Shown here: positions 21,187 through 31,815 of the stretch, piece after piece
Numbering within the stretch: the first letter of the stretch is position 1
How the letters are laid out: every line of letters begins with the position of its first letter
Assembly: GCF_963966145.1 (NCBI RefSeq)
Contig: NC_091052.1
Span: 11,718,001 to 11,782,000 of the forward strand
Direction: 5' to 3'
DNA: 64,000 nucleotides
Source: Tenebrio molitor
Lineage: Eukaryota; Arthropoda; Insecta; Coleoptera; Tenebrionidae
Position numbers and translations under genes: made by a program
Notes under the pieces: generated by a model
What the model saw: the letters and a program-made list of their open reading frames with translations, nothing else
Told to the model about the DNA's origin: nothing
The model's database searches: none

Positions 21187-21682
21187 TCAGATTGTCAACA
21201 ACTTCTTATATTTAATATTAGGCGAATCTGTGGTACATCTGTTAACATGAAGCGATTGCACTTTCGTCACATTCACATCTTTCAAGAGATTGTATTTGTG
21301 GTGTCTCAGCGTTGCCGTTTCCATCGTATCTTGCTTGGATTTTATTTTTTCATTCACTTTTGAAATTACGCTCACCAGAGACCTGCTTCAAAAGAATTTT
21401 CGGTGTGAGACTCTTACTTCTCGATTTATCTTTCTTGTAAATAATGGTTTCGCTGTTTGAATTCTCGCTACAATTTATTTCTTCATAATACTCATGAGAA
21501 ACAATTGTATTCACATAATTTCTTTTAATATCCTCTTCACATTTCTGTGATCTTGATGACGATTCACTGTCGTTTGACCCAACCTTCTTGTCACCACCTG
21601 ATTCTTCCCCATTTTTAACTTCCTCACTAAATTCTACTTTCTTACTTTCATCGTCTGCTAACGGCGTTTGCTCACCTAACAA
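21187..21682 (-). pseudogene. Acidic exon, copy 2, frameshifted
   Basis: Homologous to 63218-63733. A 20-bp deletion (near 21388) removes the codons for the KISEANRSL stretch and breaks the frame, giving KILLKQVSGERN before a stop. The break differs from that of copy 1, so the two copies decayed independently. Confidence 0.55.
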
Positions 21683-22560
21683 TGATCACACTATCAACCA
21701 GTCAAACAGTTAACTCTAATCCACCTTTTTCTTCTCGTCCCCCCAAGTCCCTTGTTTTATCCACCAACAACCAAGAACTAGTTTGTCAACTACAATCTAT
21801 GAGTCGATTTTTCATAAAAGCGTTGTACATCATGATGTGACTATCGCTGGGTTCACTTTCCCAAATTGAAGACAATCTTGAGCGATCATCTCTTCGTCTA
21901 GCTCTGTCGCATCTCTGCTTCTTGATTCTTGGCCAGTTCACGATTAAATAGTACAGCAACGGATAGTACAACTTGTCTGACTAAAATTGAGTTAAAAATT
22001 GCTTTGTACTGACACGTGCGATTGCTTTGGTGACGAGTCCAGGTCTGTACGGACGTTGAAACAAAGACGAACTGAAGTAGAGAGTGACAGAAGTGACGCT
22101 CTTCAAGTCTAGTTGGTCCAAAGCGACAAACTTCAACGAAATTTTTCTTAGGAAAGTTATCAAGGCGTAAATTAGCATAACGTTGGCTTTGGGCAGTCTG
22201 TGAATCCACCTGAAAATTTGGTGTCAACAAATCGAGTAGAAACGAAGTGGAGGTTCACCAAGAAATCTCGGATTCGAGTCGAGGGCTTTGTTTCATTTTG
22301 AATAATCGGCACTGGACTGCCAGGTATTCCCAGTCGTATCTTTGACCGTCGGCAAATTTTGGAAAAAGAGGTAGAGACAAAACTCAGCCAAAAAAATGTC
22401 GCAGGATTTGTGTTTCTTTCGTAGTAGAGTTTATCATTAACGAGCGTTTCTTTCATTTGTAATGTGTCGTTCAGGGCACTGTCAAAGCTTCTACAAATTG
22501 AAAATTGACTGCTGGAACTGGAGGAAGTGAAATTACCTGAGAACATATCGCAGGGGCATG
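21683..22560 (-). pseudogene. Decayed SLC26-flank duplicate
   Basis: The left part (to about 22060) repeats the sequence after the STAS end of the SLC26 relic (LFNRELAKNQEAEMRQS frame). The right part (22060-22560) diverges from the 16270 region and has one open frame of 124 codons on the minus strand that I do not recognise. Between 22560 and 22760 I see nothing definable. Confidence 0.35.
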
Positions 22561-22761
22561 GGATTGTCTTTAAGTGCCAAATTGGTCTGGTAGAAGAGAT
22601 TCTAAAATGACAATTAGCCTTGTAGATTTTGGTAGAAGTGAGTCCTTACATGTAGTCTAGGGTGGATATCGTTTGGTGGAAAAATGTCTTCAAGTGGAAG
22701 ACCAAAATCGAATCTACATGGAAAACATCACGCCAGAAGGTAAATTGGAAGAATTACTTCA

Positions 22762-23290
22762 AATGTCTCAATTTATTGCTTTCTCCAGATTTTTTTATTT
22801 TCTTATATTATTTATAACTAACAGTTTTTCTTTTTCTCCGACTGTACGGGCAGTAATAGAATTATAACACATTCCTTTGAAGCTTTGCCCTCACCGCATT
22901 TTTCACTTTTTTATGAAAAGGTTTTTGTAGGCAAAGCACGGAAAAATAAAGCCGTGTCGTCCACATTAAAAATATTCTTAGGACCTTTTAGCTTATTTTT
23001 ACATTCTGACGCTTCTTCTTTATTCAGTTGTTCTGTTTCTCGACATATGTATGTATTTGAAAGTGATCTGCCAGCATTGGCAAAATTTCTCTAAACATCC
23101 ATTGGAAGCTTTAAAAGTGTAAAAGTAAAAAAAACCCAAATCTTTTTCAACTTTTAAAGTCTTTTCTTTCAGAACCGACTCCGAGATTGGAATGTTCTTA
23201 TTTCTCACCTTACGGAACCAATCAAACACTATGTGGTCTTTCGGAAATCTCCTTTTTTCGTTTGTTGTTTCCATGTTCCATAAACAAAAA
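22762..23290 (-). pseudogene. Tigger/pogo-like transposase relic 1
   Basis: On the minus strand a CENP-B-type helix-turn-helix segment (VFDWFRKVRNKNIPISESVL, then FKASNGCLEKF, about 23240-23090) is followed by the first catalytic-Asp region NIFNVDDTALFFRALPTKT (about 22980-22925), a stop, and EKCGEGKASKE. This matches Tigger/jerky transposases. Frames are broken. A second copy lies at 26705-27235. Confidence 0.7.
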
Positions 23291-23305
23291 ATAGTTATTT
23301 TTATA

Positions 23306-23475
23306 TCGGGTGTTCATTTAAATTCCGGTCACAGTTGGCGTTGAAGAGTCCATTGTGAACGCACCACTCGTGTAAAAACACAAGCAACACAAAAACTGAG
23401 GAAAGATTTAAACGACTGTTGCGTTCACAACCGACTCTTCAACGCCAACTTTGAAATTTACATGAACACCTGATA
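23306..23475. mobile_element. MITE, GGGTGTTCATTTAAATT ends
   Basis: Inverted ends GGGTGTTCAT / ATGAACACCT and inner arms GTTGGCGTTGAAGAGTC / GACTCTTCAACGCCAAC. Relatives: 32883-33027, 55310-55451, and a fragment near 1880. Confidence 0.7.
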
Positions 23476-23592
23476 TTAAGTGCGCGAAGAGAATGTTTTT
23501 TATGCATGAAAAGGTCTTTTGGGCCGAGAGACAGGTCGAGGCAGTAAAAGCCTTTGAATGTACAAAAAACATTTTCACGCACGAAATATGTA

Positions 23593-23960
23593 CTATCGCG
23601 GCCAAAATACTTTGGTCATCACTTTTTGACACTTCAAATGTAAATAAAGTATTAATGTCACTATACATGACAATTTCAAATTATTCTTGTCAAAAATATA
23701 GCATCTTCAGTTTTTGATAAATACAGAATCGTCTTACTTGGTTCTGAAGGTTGTCTAAACCGCGACCATGTTGATCTTTTGCTTTTGAACCCTGCCTCCG
23801 CAGCTGGGATTTACCCAAGGATTTGCCCCACCCGTATGACACTGCTGGATTAAAATAATTTTGACAACAGCAAAAAATAAGGTTAAACAATCTAAAGCTT
23901 GCTTTACAATTGAATATCATTTACGTCACATTGACGACCAAAGTATTTTGGCCGCGAAAG
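23593..23960. mobile_element. MITE, CTATCGCGGCCAAAATAC ends, 368 bp
   Basis: Ends CTATCGCGGCCAAAATACTT and the inverted form ending GGCCGCGAAAG, flanked by TA. A second end of the same type starts immediately after, at 23963, without a partner that I can find. Remaining sequence to 24206 is AT-rich and non-coding. Confidence 0.7.
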
Positions 23961-24206
23961 TACTATCGCGGCCAAAATACTTTGGTCGACACTTTTTTGC
24001 CATTTATGCAATTAGAAAACAAGAACAACGGAAACTACACACTGTAAAATTTAATAAAAGAGGTACTGCAACGATTAACAAAGGTTTAATGCTTGATTTG
24101 AGTTAAGAAAATATGCAACCAATACTACACATTTTTGTGCTTTTAACTTCGTTTCAAAAGAGAGAGCTTAGGTACTCTTAGGTTAGCCTTCAATAATTTA
24201 AGGCAG

Positions 24207-24415
24207 AATATAGCCTAAGGGACTCCGTTTCGGCTCAGGGACGCGAGGGTCGCGGGTTCAATTCCGACCCAGGGTGAAATTAAAAAAATAAAGGCTAGAT
24301 TCTATCTTGTGATTCGGAAGTCACGTTAAGCCATTGGTCCCTGTCTATTAAGTTGGTCATCATGCCCCTCATAGATTTGTAAACCAGTCCTAGACTGTGT
24401 AACAAATTTTTTTAA
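24207..24415 (+). repeat. tRNA-derived SINE
   Basis: Pol III A box TAGCCTAAGGG (24211-24221) and B box GGGTTCAATTCC (24254-24265), then a body with GGAAGTCACGTTAAGCCATT as in other insect SINEs and an AT-rich tail. Same head as 2200-2275. The long A-B spacing argues against a functional tRNA. From 24416 to 24782 I see nothing definable. Confidence 0.7.
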
Positions 24416-24782
24416 TAAATTCGGTTAAGAATGTATATTATTCATAATTATTAACTAAAATACAACAAATAAATTAATTAGTCTCTTATTCAATACATAC
24501 AAGTGTCCCACCTAAGACTTTCGAGTATAATAACTCGGTTATTTGCCAACGGATTTTTATGAAATTTAAAATGCAGATATGTTAGACGGTGAAGGTTCAA
24601 TTAGTAATAATAAAATTGTAAAGGCCCTGATGGACGTGGATTGTACAATAGTTTTTGTAATATGTCTACGATTCGTTCACGATTATCTTTTTAAAATAAA
24701 AATTTTTCATCATGAAAGCGGCAAAAATGTAATAACATGGGCGTGGCCTACTTCGACTACAATCATTTAGAATAACCCTGTA

Positions 24783-25039
24783 CAGTTGCGGAATTAAAGT
24801 TTCCAGCACTATTTTTCTGTCACTTCAACAAAATCTCTGTAAAGCACCTTCTACTGTCATCATGACTGCTTTGATATGTTGCCTACCCGTTATTATGCTA
24901 TAAATGACAATTTTTGAATGCCAAAAAGGCAAAAACATGACAAGAGTAAAAAATAAGGTTATTTTATTAACGTAAAGGTTGTTTTAGAGTTTATATGATG
25001 ACATTGACAATAGTGCCCAAAATTTTTATTCCGCAACTG
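24783..25039. mobile_element. MITE, CAGTTGCGGAATTAAA ends, 257 bp
   Basis: Left CAGTTGCGGAATTAAAGTTT, right AATTTTTATTCCGCAACTG, TA both sides. Related by its terminal design to the CTAT.GCGG family. No ORF. Confidence 0.65.
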
Positions 25040-25150
25040 TACAAGCGGGCTAAATGAATGTTTAACGAGCGATGCGTTTAACAGCGCGAGCGGCGAAGCC
25101 GCAAGCGCGTTAACTTCGCAAGTTAAACATTCATTTAGCCCGCGAGTATA
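25040..25150. repeat. CpG-rich palindrome (class member 5)
   Basis: Outer arms GCGGGCTAAATGAATGTTTA and TAAACATTCATTTAGCCCGC, inner arms ACGCGTT-type, core GCGCGAGCGGCGAAGCCGC. It begins next to the end of the preceding MITE. 25151-25540 has no recognisable feature. Confidence 0.75.
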
Positions 25151-25539
25151 ATACAACTGTTTATCCAATTTTACACTAATAAACCTCTCCAATTTGAGTG
25201 TAATTTTTTTAATTCGGAATCGTAAAGTTAACCATTCCTTTTTATCTTTACTTCCCTCTCTTGGTCAGTAATAGGCCACTTTCCGCCCTGTTATGACGTT
25301 TTTCCAGTGGCGTACGCGAATTGTCGAAAAACGGTAGAAATGAAATTGAATCAAATTACTCGTAATTGTTTATTTGCTAAAAATGTAATGATTCCGAATA
25401 AAATAGTATACAAACCTCGGTGGGAAGGTGTTTCCTTCCTGTCTCGAGCATTAGTTCACCTCGACTACGCCTTGGTAAACTTTCTTAGCTCTCGACAGAA
25501 ATGAAACATTTTCCACCTCGGTATGTAATCTACTATTAT

Positions 25540-25705
25540 TTTTTAGTAACACGATATTGTTTCTTTTCGTCATAGATACAGATTGTGAAAAACAACTCAT
25601 ATCTCCCTTGGGATTTGTCAAATTTTTTCGCCCTCCACATTGTTGACAACAAACTCATGAGAACGAAACTATAGCAACCACATATTAACGCAATCTTCAT
25701 TTGAT
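25540..25705. repeat. Inverted partner of 8577-8745
   Basis: Reverse complement of a segment in intron 1 of P450 copy A (shared piece CAATCTGTATCTATGACGAA on the 8690 side). Its presence just upstream of the truncated copy D suggests a mobile or rearranged piece at the truncation point. Confidence 0.6.
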
Positions 25706-25746
25706 TTGTAAAAAACAACACTTGACTTGAGCATCTAATTTTATAG

Positions 25747-26619
25747 ATAATGAATACGAAAGTTCCTGAAACTGTGGAACGATTAAAGAACGACACAACT
25801 ACAACTCCAAATCGAGCAACAAGAATTCCTTCAATAGTGGAAATGTTAGTCGAAATGGTATCAAAGAAAGAGAATTGCTTGAGCGTTCAAGACTGCATCG
25901 ATCATTTGATTACGCTGATGGCGACAGTTGAGTTGTTGAGATTATTCTTCAATTCGATAAATAATAATTGATGTTTTCCAGAGTCACGACACCCAAAGCT
26001 CAGCGTTTACTTGCATGATGCTAGGCGCATACCCCGACATACAAGTGAGTTTACAGCAGTGTGTACATCACAAAATAACGGTTTTGATAGAATTTAGTGG
26101 TGAAAGAGTTGAGAGACGAAAACTTTGGACATGAGCGACGTGTCGAAGCTGAAATATTTAGAAATGTGTATTAAGGAAACCTTGAGGTTATATCCTGTCT
26201 CTCCTTTTATATTCCGCGACACAGGATTTCAGTTGGATAAAATTACCATACCGAAGCACGTAACGGTAGTTTTGGCCTTTTATATGGTCCACAGAGATCC
26301 GAGATATTGGGAGAGGCCTAATGAATTTTATCCGGAGCATTTTAGCCCGGAGGCTACGAGAAAAAGACATCCGTTCGCGTTTCTTCCTTTTGCTAGGAAG
26401 TGTATAGGTGCGAAAGTATTTTTTAATAGATGGAGAATAACCTATTTGGTTTCAGCTCAACAGTATTCTTACACTCTGATGAAAATTCTATTGGGGATTA
26501 TTCTTCACAATTTCGAGTTGGAATGTGACCGCAAGGTGGAAGATATCATGTTAACAACAGATGCGTCAATCAGGCCCATCGACGGATATTCAGTCAAAAT
26601 AAAAAAGAGGATTTTTTGA
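25747..26619 (+). pseudogene. Cytochrome P450, CYP4 type, copy D, broken
   Basis: Only the equivalents of exons 7-11 remain: 25747-25926, 25982-26044, about 26093-26408, and 26456-26619. Exons 1-6 are absent. The I-helix keeps HDTQSS but lacks two residues after it. A 14-bp deletion near 26118 shifts the frame before LDMSDVSKLKYLEMC. The heme loop reads PFARKCIG, having lost three codons including the invariant Gly. The intron corresponding to intron 9 of copies A-C is missing (QLDKITIP is continuous), while intron 10 is kept at 48 nt. ExxR is intact (ETLR). Confidence 0.85.
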
Positions 26620-26704
26620 TAAATTTAATTGCCCTCGTGGAAGTTTTTGTGAATTGGTTAACGAGAGGTAGGTACTCGGGTAGTTTAATAAAAGATAGAA
26701 TTAT

Positions 26705-27235
26705 TTCAGATATTTCAATTTATTGTTTTCCACAGATTTTTTTAATTTTTCCTATAACTAACGGTTAACGGTTTTCTCCGGCCGTACTGGCAGAAAATAG
26801 AATTGCAAGACGTTTCTTTGAAGCTTTGCCCCCACAGCATTTTTCACTTTTTTATGAAAATGTTTTTGTAGGCAAGGCACGGAAAAATTAAGCCATTTTG
26901 TCCACATTGCAAATATTCTCAGGGGCGTATTGTTCAATAGGTTCTTTTAACATATTTTTCCATTCTGACACTTCTTCTTCATTCAGTTGTGTTCCTCTGC
27001 ATAAGGAGTATGGATTTAAAAGTAATCTGCCAGCGTCGGCAAAATTTCTCTAACCATCCAGTGGAAGCTTTAAAAGTGCAACTTTTAAAGCCTTTTCTTT
27101 CAAAACCGATTCCCAGATTGGAATGTTCTTATTTATCACCTTTCGTAACCAAACACTATGTGTTCTAAGGCAGCAGCTTCACCTTTAGGAAATCTTTTTT
27201 TATTCCTTGTTTCCATGTTCAATAAACATAAATAG
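26705..27235 (-). pseudogene. Tigger/pogo-like transposase relic 2
   Basis: A direct duplicate of 22762-23290 with its own small indels, for example an extra stretch near 26925-26945 and a deletion near 27080. Its occurrence downstream of both P450 copies B and D indicates that the P450 duplications carried it along. Confidence 0.65.
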
Positions 27236-27408
27236 CAAACGATTACAACTTACAACTCTTTACTTTTTAACACTGAAGAGCCATTTTGCGCTATTTTTGA
27301 CATCTGATCTGACATCGATGGACACGCACACAAAGGGACGACTTGTCTTTAAACACAGTGAAACTGATTACATATTATTTTTAGTGGCTTTTTTTTAATA
27401 GAGATGAA

Positions 27409-27684
27409 ATGGCTTGCAAACGCAAACATAGCAAATATAGTTCAATCATTTCGTCAAACTACGTGTTTAAAGGTTTAGCATTTGAAACCTTAGGCCCTTG
27501 GTGCAAAGAAGCCATAGATTTCATTAATGTCATCGGAAACCGACTTATCGCGGAATCAGGCGATTCAAAATCAAAGAAATTCCTTTTCGAGAGGATTTCC
27601 CTTGCCATTCAACGTGGAAACGCTGCAAGCATTCGGGGCACTTTTCCAGATTCCGCAATATTATCGGAAATTTTTGTATTATAA
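27409..27684 (+). CDS. Retroelement-like C-terminal fragment, 91 codons
   Basis: An ATG-initiated frame encoding FETLGPWCKEAIDF, RLIAESGD, LFERISLAIQRGNAAS and IRGTFPDS. I recall this arrangement (ETLG.W...F, then AIQRGNA) at the very C-terminus of retrotransposon reverse transcriptases of invertebrates, but cannot confirm it. A shorter relic with the same end is at 14510-14612. The ATG is probably incidental. It is unlikely to be a host gene. Confidence 0.35.
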   Translation: MACKRKHSKYSSIISSNYVFKGLAFETLGPWCKEAIDFINVIGNRLIAESGDSKSKKFLFERISLAIQRGNAASIRGTFPDSAILSEIFVL

Positions 27685-28268
27685 AACAAAAATGTTTATG
27701 TAATTATGTTATTAATATTTAATTATTAAATATTTCGTGTAACTGATAAATAAATCATGACAAATGCTTCAAATGATCTTAAATTTGACTTGGTAGAGTT
27801 GCCTGTTTCTGCTCCGCTCAGACAAAAAAAAAACACACTTTAACCGTTTTTATGGAGATACAGAAAGGCGCCATTTTCGAAGTTCGACAGCTTAAAGATA
27901 AAGGCTTTTTTGAAAATAACACGCTAAATTTGTTGGCAAACCTTTTCAGAAGTTAATACATTTTTAGTTGGTAGGTACTACTAAATGTCAAATTAATGTT
28001 AAAAATAATGTTTATTCGCAATCATTATTGTAATGTGCTTACTGTCAACAGGTCAACTTCCTCTGCTACAAATCACAACACACATAACAGAAACACTTAC
28101 CTACATTAACCTATCATTAACTCCCTGGACCAGTGGTGCAGAATTTAAATATTTTCTAACAATTCAATTACTACAAATTAGATGGTAAAGTTAAAATTTC
28201 AAATTTCACGAAAACATGTTAAATGTTCCGTTTTAGCAATAGTGAATTTTAAAACGTTAAAGTGCAAG
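27685..28268. other. 3' flank of left protease
   Basis: The part from about 28060 mirrors 37470-37680 in the other arm of the inverted duplication (shared CTCCCTGGACCAGTGGTGCA). 27685-28060 is AT-rich with no recognisable feature. Confidence 0.5.
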
Positions 28269-30679
28269 TTATAACTTCTCATTCGAGTCTTTTAATTTTT
28301 CTTCAATCCAGTCATCATACATTGATACATTTGTGTATATCCCTAGATTACCTGGCTGTGCACATTCATTCCCCCACGATGTTATTCCTGTACTAATTCG
28401 ATAAGTAAGGTAACTTGAAATATTTTTAGAATTACCGAGTAAAATGTATTTGCCATTTTCATCTTTAAACTGGAAGGGTCCTCCACTATCACCCTGACAC
28501 GTATCCTTCCCTCCTTCCAAATATCCGGCACAAAAAACGTCGGTTACCTGGGTGGGATCAGTAACCGGTTTAATTGAATCTATACAGTGCGGATCCTCAA
28601 ATGGATAAATTTTAAGTTCCACTTCTCGTAAAATACATGAAGGCTGTTTTCCATTATTAAATTTTGTACCCCAACCTACGCCTGTTCCATAACTTGGTAC
28701 GATTTGTGCTAGTTAAATCAAGTTTTCTATTAGCATACTACTTAACATGATTGAACACTTACCAGCGCTAGGTAGACTAATTTGTGTGAAGTCAACAGTA
28801 TCATCCAGTATCAACAACGCGATGTCGTAGGAACTCGTAAAAACCTGACGGTATTTTTCATGAATATATACTTTTTTAGTGCGGAAGTGTTTTTCACTGA
28901 AGTCGTTGGCGCATATGTCGTATACTCCTAACTTTATTGTATAAAAATCGAGTAACTCTTCAGCGGAGCGCATGTTCAAGTAGCAATGAGCTGCGGTTAA
29001 CACAATATTTGAACCTATTAATGAACCTCCGCATTGAAATTTTCCTCCACGATACATAAGAGCAGCAAGCCAAGGATACTTGGAACCTACTGGAGTACCT
29101 CCTATTATTTTTTCTTCTGATAAAGATTTCTCACAGTTTGTTTCTAGAAAGAAAAAACATTAATTTCAAATTGTAATACCAATGACTTTTTAATTCCGCT
29201 AGCATCATAATTCCCAAGGGCAGCCTGTAGAATATGACATACTATACTTTGTCCAGCGAGAGATTGGTTGATATCGCGCGTTCAAATGAAATCCTAGGTT
29301 GAGTAGGCGTTGGAAAAATTAAACCGTTTAAAACAGTGTAAAATTTGAATTTCCCGCAGTTTGACACGAATGACATTTGTTTATGTTTACTCGGGACATA
29401 ATTGAACATGTTTGTTTTCAGGAAAGGGTGCCCTTAGATATTTGCTTCGAGAATAGGAATTGTTAAGTTATTCCATATTTAATGTAAAACATTGCAAAGA
29501 AAGGAAAAAAAGAAAGATTTTTTTGGCTTTATCTGTCAACATGCTTCATTTAATCTACGCTTTAAAAAAGCACAACAATTGACGGTTTCCAATGCCTTCC
29601 CAGCCCAGGATTTCATTTGAACGCGCAATTTAAAAATCTCTAAATTCTACGTAGAGGAAGTAGTATCTAGCGTACGTAAAATTTGAAATATATCCTTCAA
29701 GCAGTAACATCTTTGCACTGAAATTATGCTCTAATTGATACACTCGTATTCTAGTGCATTTTGTAGTGTTGTATTACAAGCCTACAATTTAAAATCTCTC
29801 AATCTCTCGCTGGACGAAGTATGCAAACTTTATTGCTAGGTTCTATAGTCGAGTCAATGAAGGTTTTTACTTCTTAATCCTCAAGAACAGGTTCGATTTT
29901 GATGATTTTTTTAAAATATTTGTTTTCATATAAGTAATTGAAGATTTTTTTAAAGTATTTGTTTTCATATATTTCATGTACTCGTACTGCAGAGATTTGT
30001 TTTCTGAATATAAAAATGCAAGGATCTACACCCATTCATTAAACAAAAGTCAAGAAATTAAAGAGAAGCTGTACAAAATTTAAAAATCAAGTGACCAAAA
30101 TAAACAAGAGAAAAGTTTGTTCTAAATGCTCGAAATGAATATTTGTAATTGTAATTTGTCAAACCGTTCGAGACAATGTTGACCCCACCGGCACCCGTGA
30201 AGAGTTAGAAAGAAAAAGGATAGTACAAGTCTGTCCGGAAAAACAGTTCATTCTCTCGTTATGTTTGACAAAAAATGAATTTTATTGTTGTTGGGAGTCA
30301 TGGCTATTACTATTTTATCGGCAGATTTTTAATATTTAATTTTTCTTGTCTAACAGAACCAGAAAGTGTTAGAAAATAATTAGAAACGGATTTAGGTACA
30401 TTTTTTTTTATTCTACAACTTTTGTGTTTGGTTTTGTTGGAAAATAATTAGGGGAGCCAATATCAGAGGATTTTCACTATTGCACGTAAAGTGCCTATGT
30501 ACCAAAATCCATTCTACACCCTGTATGTATTTATACATATTAAAATCCTGCCTCAATTTGTTAGATCCAACATTACTCTATCTGCAGATTAAATAGTCAC
30601 TCTTACCTTCGCCATTTATTGTAAAAGAAGTTAGAAAGGTATTTGCGAAAAAGAATAAAAAAAAGTAAGCAGGTTTCAT
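28269..30679 (-). CDS. Secreted trypsin-like serine protease, left copy
   Basis: Three exons on the minus strand: 30679-30607 (signal peptide), 29143-28763, 28708-28269, giving 297 residues. Signal peptide: hydrophobic stretch after MKPAY to about residue 20. Activation site EEK-IIGG at 36-37. Catalytic triad His77 (TAAHC), Asp131 (YDIALLILDD), Ser226 (QGDSGGP); Asp220 at the primary specificity site predicts cleavage after Arg/Lys. SWG and PGNLGIYT close the pocket. Cys28 in the propeptide may hold it to the catalytic chain. No CLIP domain, so it is a simple chymotrypsin-fold protease, possibly digestive or immune. Upstream ATG choice is supported by the conserved signal exon in the right copy. 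Confidence 0.9.
29277..29622. mobile_element. MITE in intron 1 of left protease
   Basis: Ends GCGCGTTCAAATGAAATCCT and the inverted AGGATTTCATTTGAACGCGC, about 346 bp. An internal piece GAGTAGGCGTTGG recalls the GTTGAAGAGTC MITE family. The rest of the 1.46-kb intron is AT-rich. Confidence 0.7.
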
Positions 30680-30994
30680 TTTGTTGAAATAAACTGTTCG
30701 TTATTCATTCGCGGACTGTTCGTTACATTTTATGTATCGGTTTACATACCTTTCTTAAAAACTGTAGCCTTCTGGCTTTTTAATAATTATTATTATACGG
30801 CGTATAATTATATGCGATAAGCTCTCTTCATTTTTTGAATATTATTACGTCATGAAAAGTGTATGATAAAGTATTTATATGTTAACAAGATCACACCTAG
30901 AGCAAAGATGCGCGATGGTTGCAGCTTATTCTGCTTAATTGTGCTTTATGCCACTTATAAATAAGTAGAATTGATTTGAATTAGGTTATATGTA

Positions 30995-31385
30995 CAGTGT
31001 GGAATAAAATGATTTACATCTAGTTGGAATTTTTGCACATGTAAATTTTCCTGTACCGCTATACTTTTTTTTTCGAAGTGCCGATCTATTACTAGTAGTT
31101 CTGTCAATAAATGTCATCAATCGAATTGACAATTGTTACAATTTACTAAATTGAATTAACAAACGTTGGTGGCCAGTTTCAACACTAGCTGTCACTTGCT
31201 TTTGTTAGCTCCTTTTTAATTTCAATCTCAACTTTGCATTCATATCATCCCTTCGCAATAAATCACATTTGGAATTTGGATATATATTTTGAGGTTAGGC
31301 TTTCTTTTTTTTGTAGAGCGGCATTTCATATTTTTACAAGAGTAATGCAAAGGTAACTAGATGTAAATCATTTTATTCCACACTG
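30995..31385. mobile_element. MITE, CAGTGTGGAATAAAATG ends, 391 bp
   Basis: Perfect inverted ends CAGTGTGGAATAAAATGATT, flanked by TA. The right arm of the duplication (about 32826) reads straight through the empty TA, so this insertion postdates the inverted duplication. Confidence 0.85.
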
Positions 31386-31441
31386 TATTAACTTAAATAA
31401 TTGTCACTCTTAGGTCAGAGTCTGAGATCAGAACGGATTTG

Positions 31442-31678
31442 TAATAGTTATTTATGTATTAAGGGCGTAATGAAGGCGTTTGTGGCACGCGGCGTGACAT
31501 TGGGGCTCGAGACGTCGGTCGAGAGCCATAACACGCTAGGGTCACAAACGCTAATTATGCCCGTGGTACATACTAAAAATACAAAATAAATAGCTATTAC
31601 AGCCCGAGGCTATAATATACTGAATTACGCCCTAAAAACTAGTTCATAAGTAGGCAAAAATTGCCCGATCGGACATAA
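31442..31678. repeat. CpG-rich palindrome insertion (class member 6)
   Basis: Arms TAATAGTTATTTATG-type on the left and CAAATAAATAGCTATTA-type on the right flank inner arms GGGCGTAAT / ATTATGCCC, GCGTTTGTGGCACGC-type, and a core with GGGGCTCGAGACGTCGGTC. The palindrome proper is about 31443-31608. The whole interval is missing from the other arm (near 32755), where GGATTTGT runs on to AAGGATAAT. Confidence 0.7.
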
Positions 31679-31689
31679 AGGATAATAAA

Positions 31690-31800
31690 AAACGCAACTC
31701 AGTTTTATTTTGCTGATGTGAATTATTCTTTATTATCTTGCGAACTGTTCATTATGTTTTATTTATCAATTTGCCTATAATTTTACGATTATTTTAAAAG
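31690..31800 (-). pseudogene. Protease exon-1 relic, left arm
   Basis: Resembles the promoter and signal exon of the left protease (30607-30750) in the same orientation: CAGCAAAATAAAACTGAGT corresponds to the CAACAAAATGAAACC start. The ATG has become ATA. A mirror copy lies at 32700-32830, so the loss predates the inversion. Confidence 0.55.
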
Positions 31801-31815
31801 TGCACAGTATATCTA

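Larger units (their letters stand above)
28060..31815 (-). repeat. Inverted duplication, left arm
   Basis: Contains the minus-strand protease, its promoter region and an older exon-1 relic. It matches 32640-37680 read on the opposite strand. Differences between the arms are mostly clean insertions: 30995-31385 and 31442-31678 in the left arm; 32883-33027, 33089-33408, 33806-36216 and 36291-36441 in the right arm. Confidence 0.8.

Noticed and set aside
24207..24275. Possible functional tRNA gene
   Set aside because: A and B boxes are present but are spaced too far apart, and I cannot draw an acceptor stem or anticodon loop. A repeated copy at 2200-2275 favours a SINE head.
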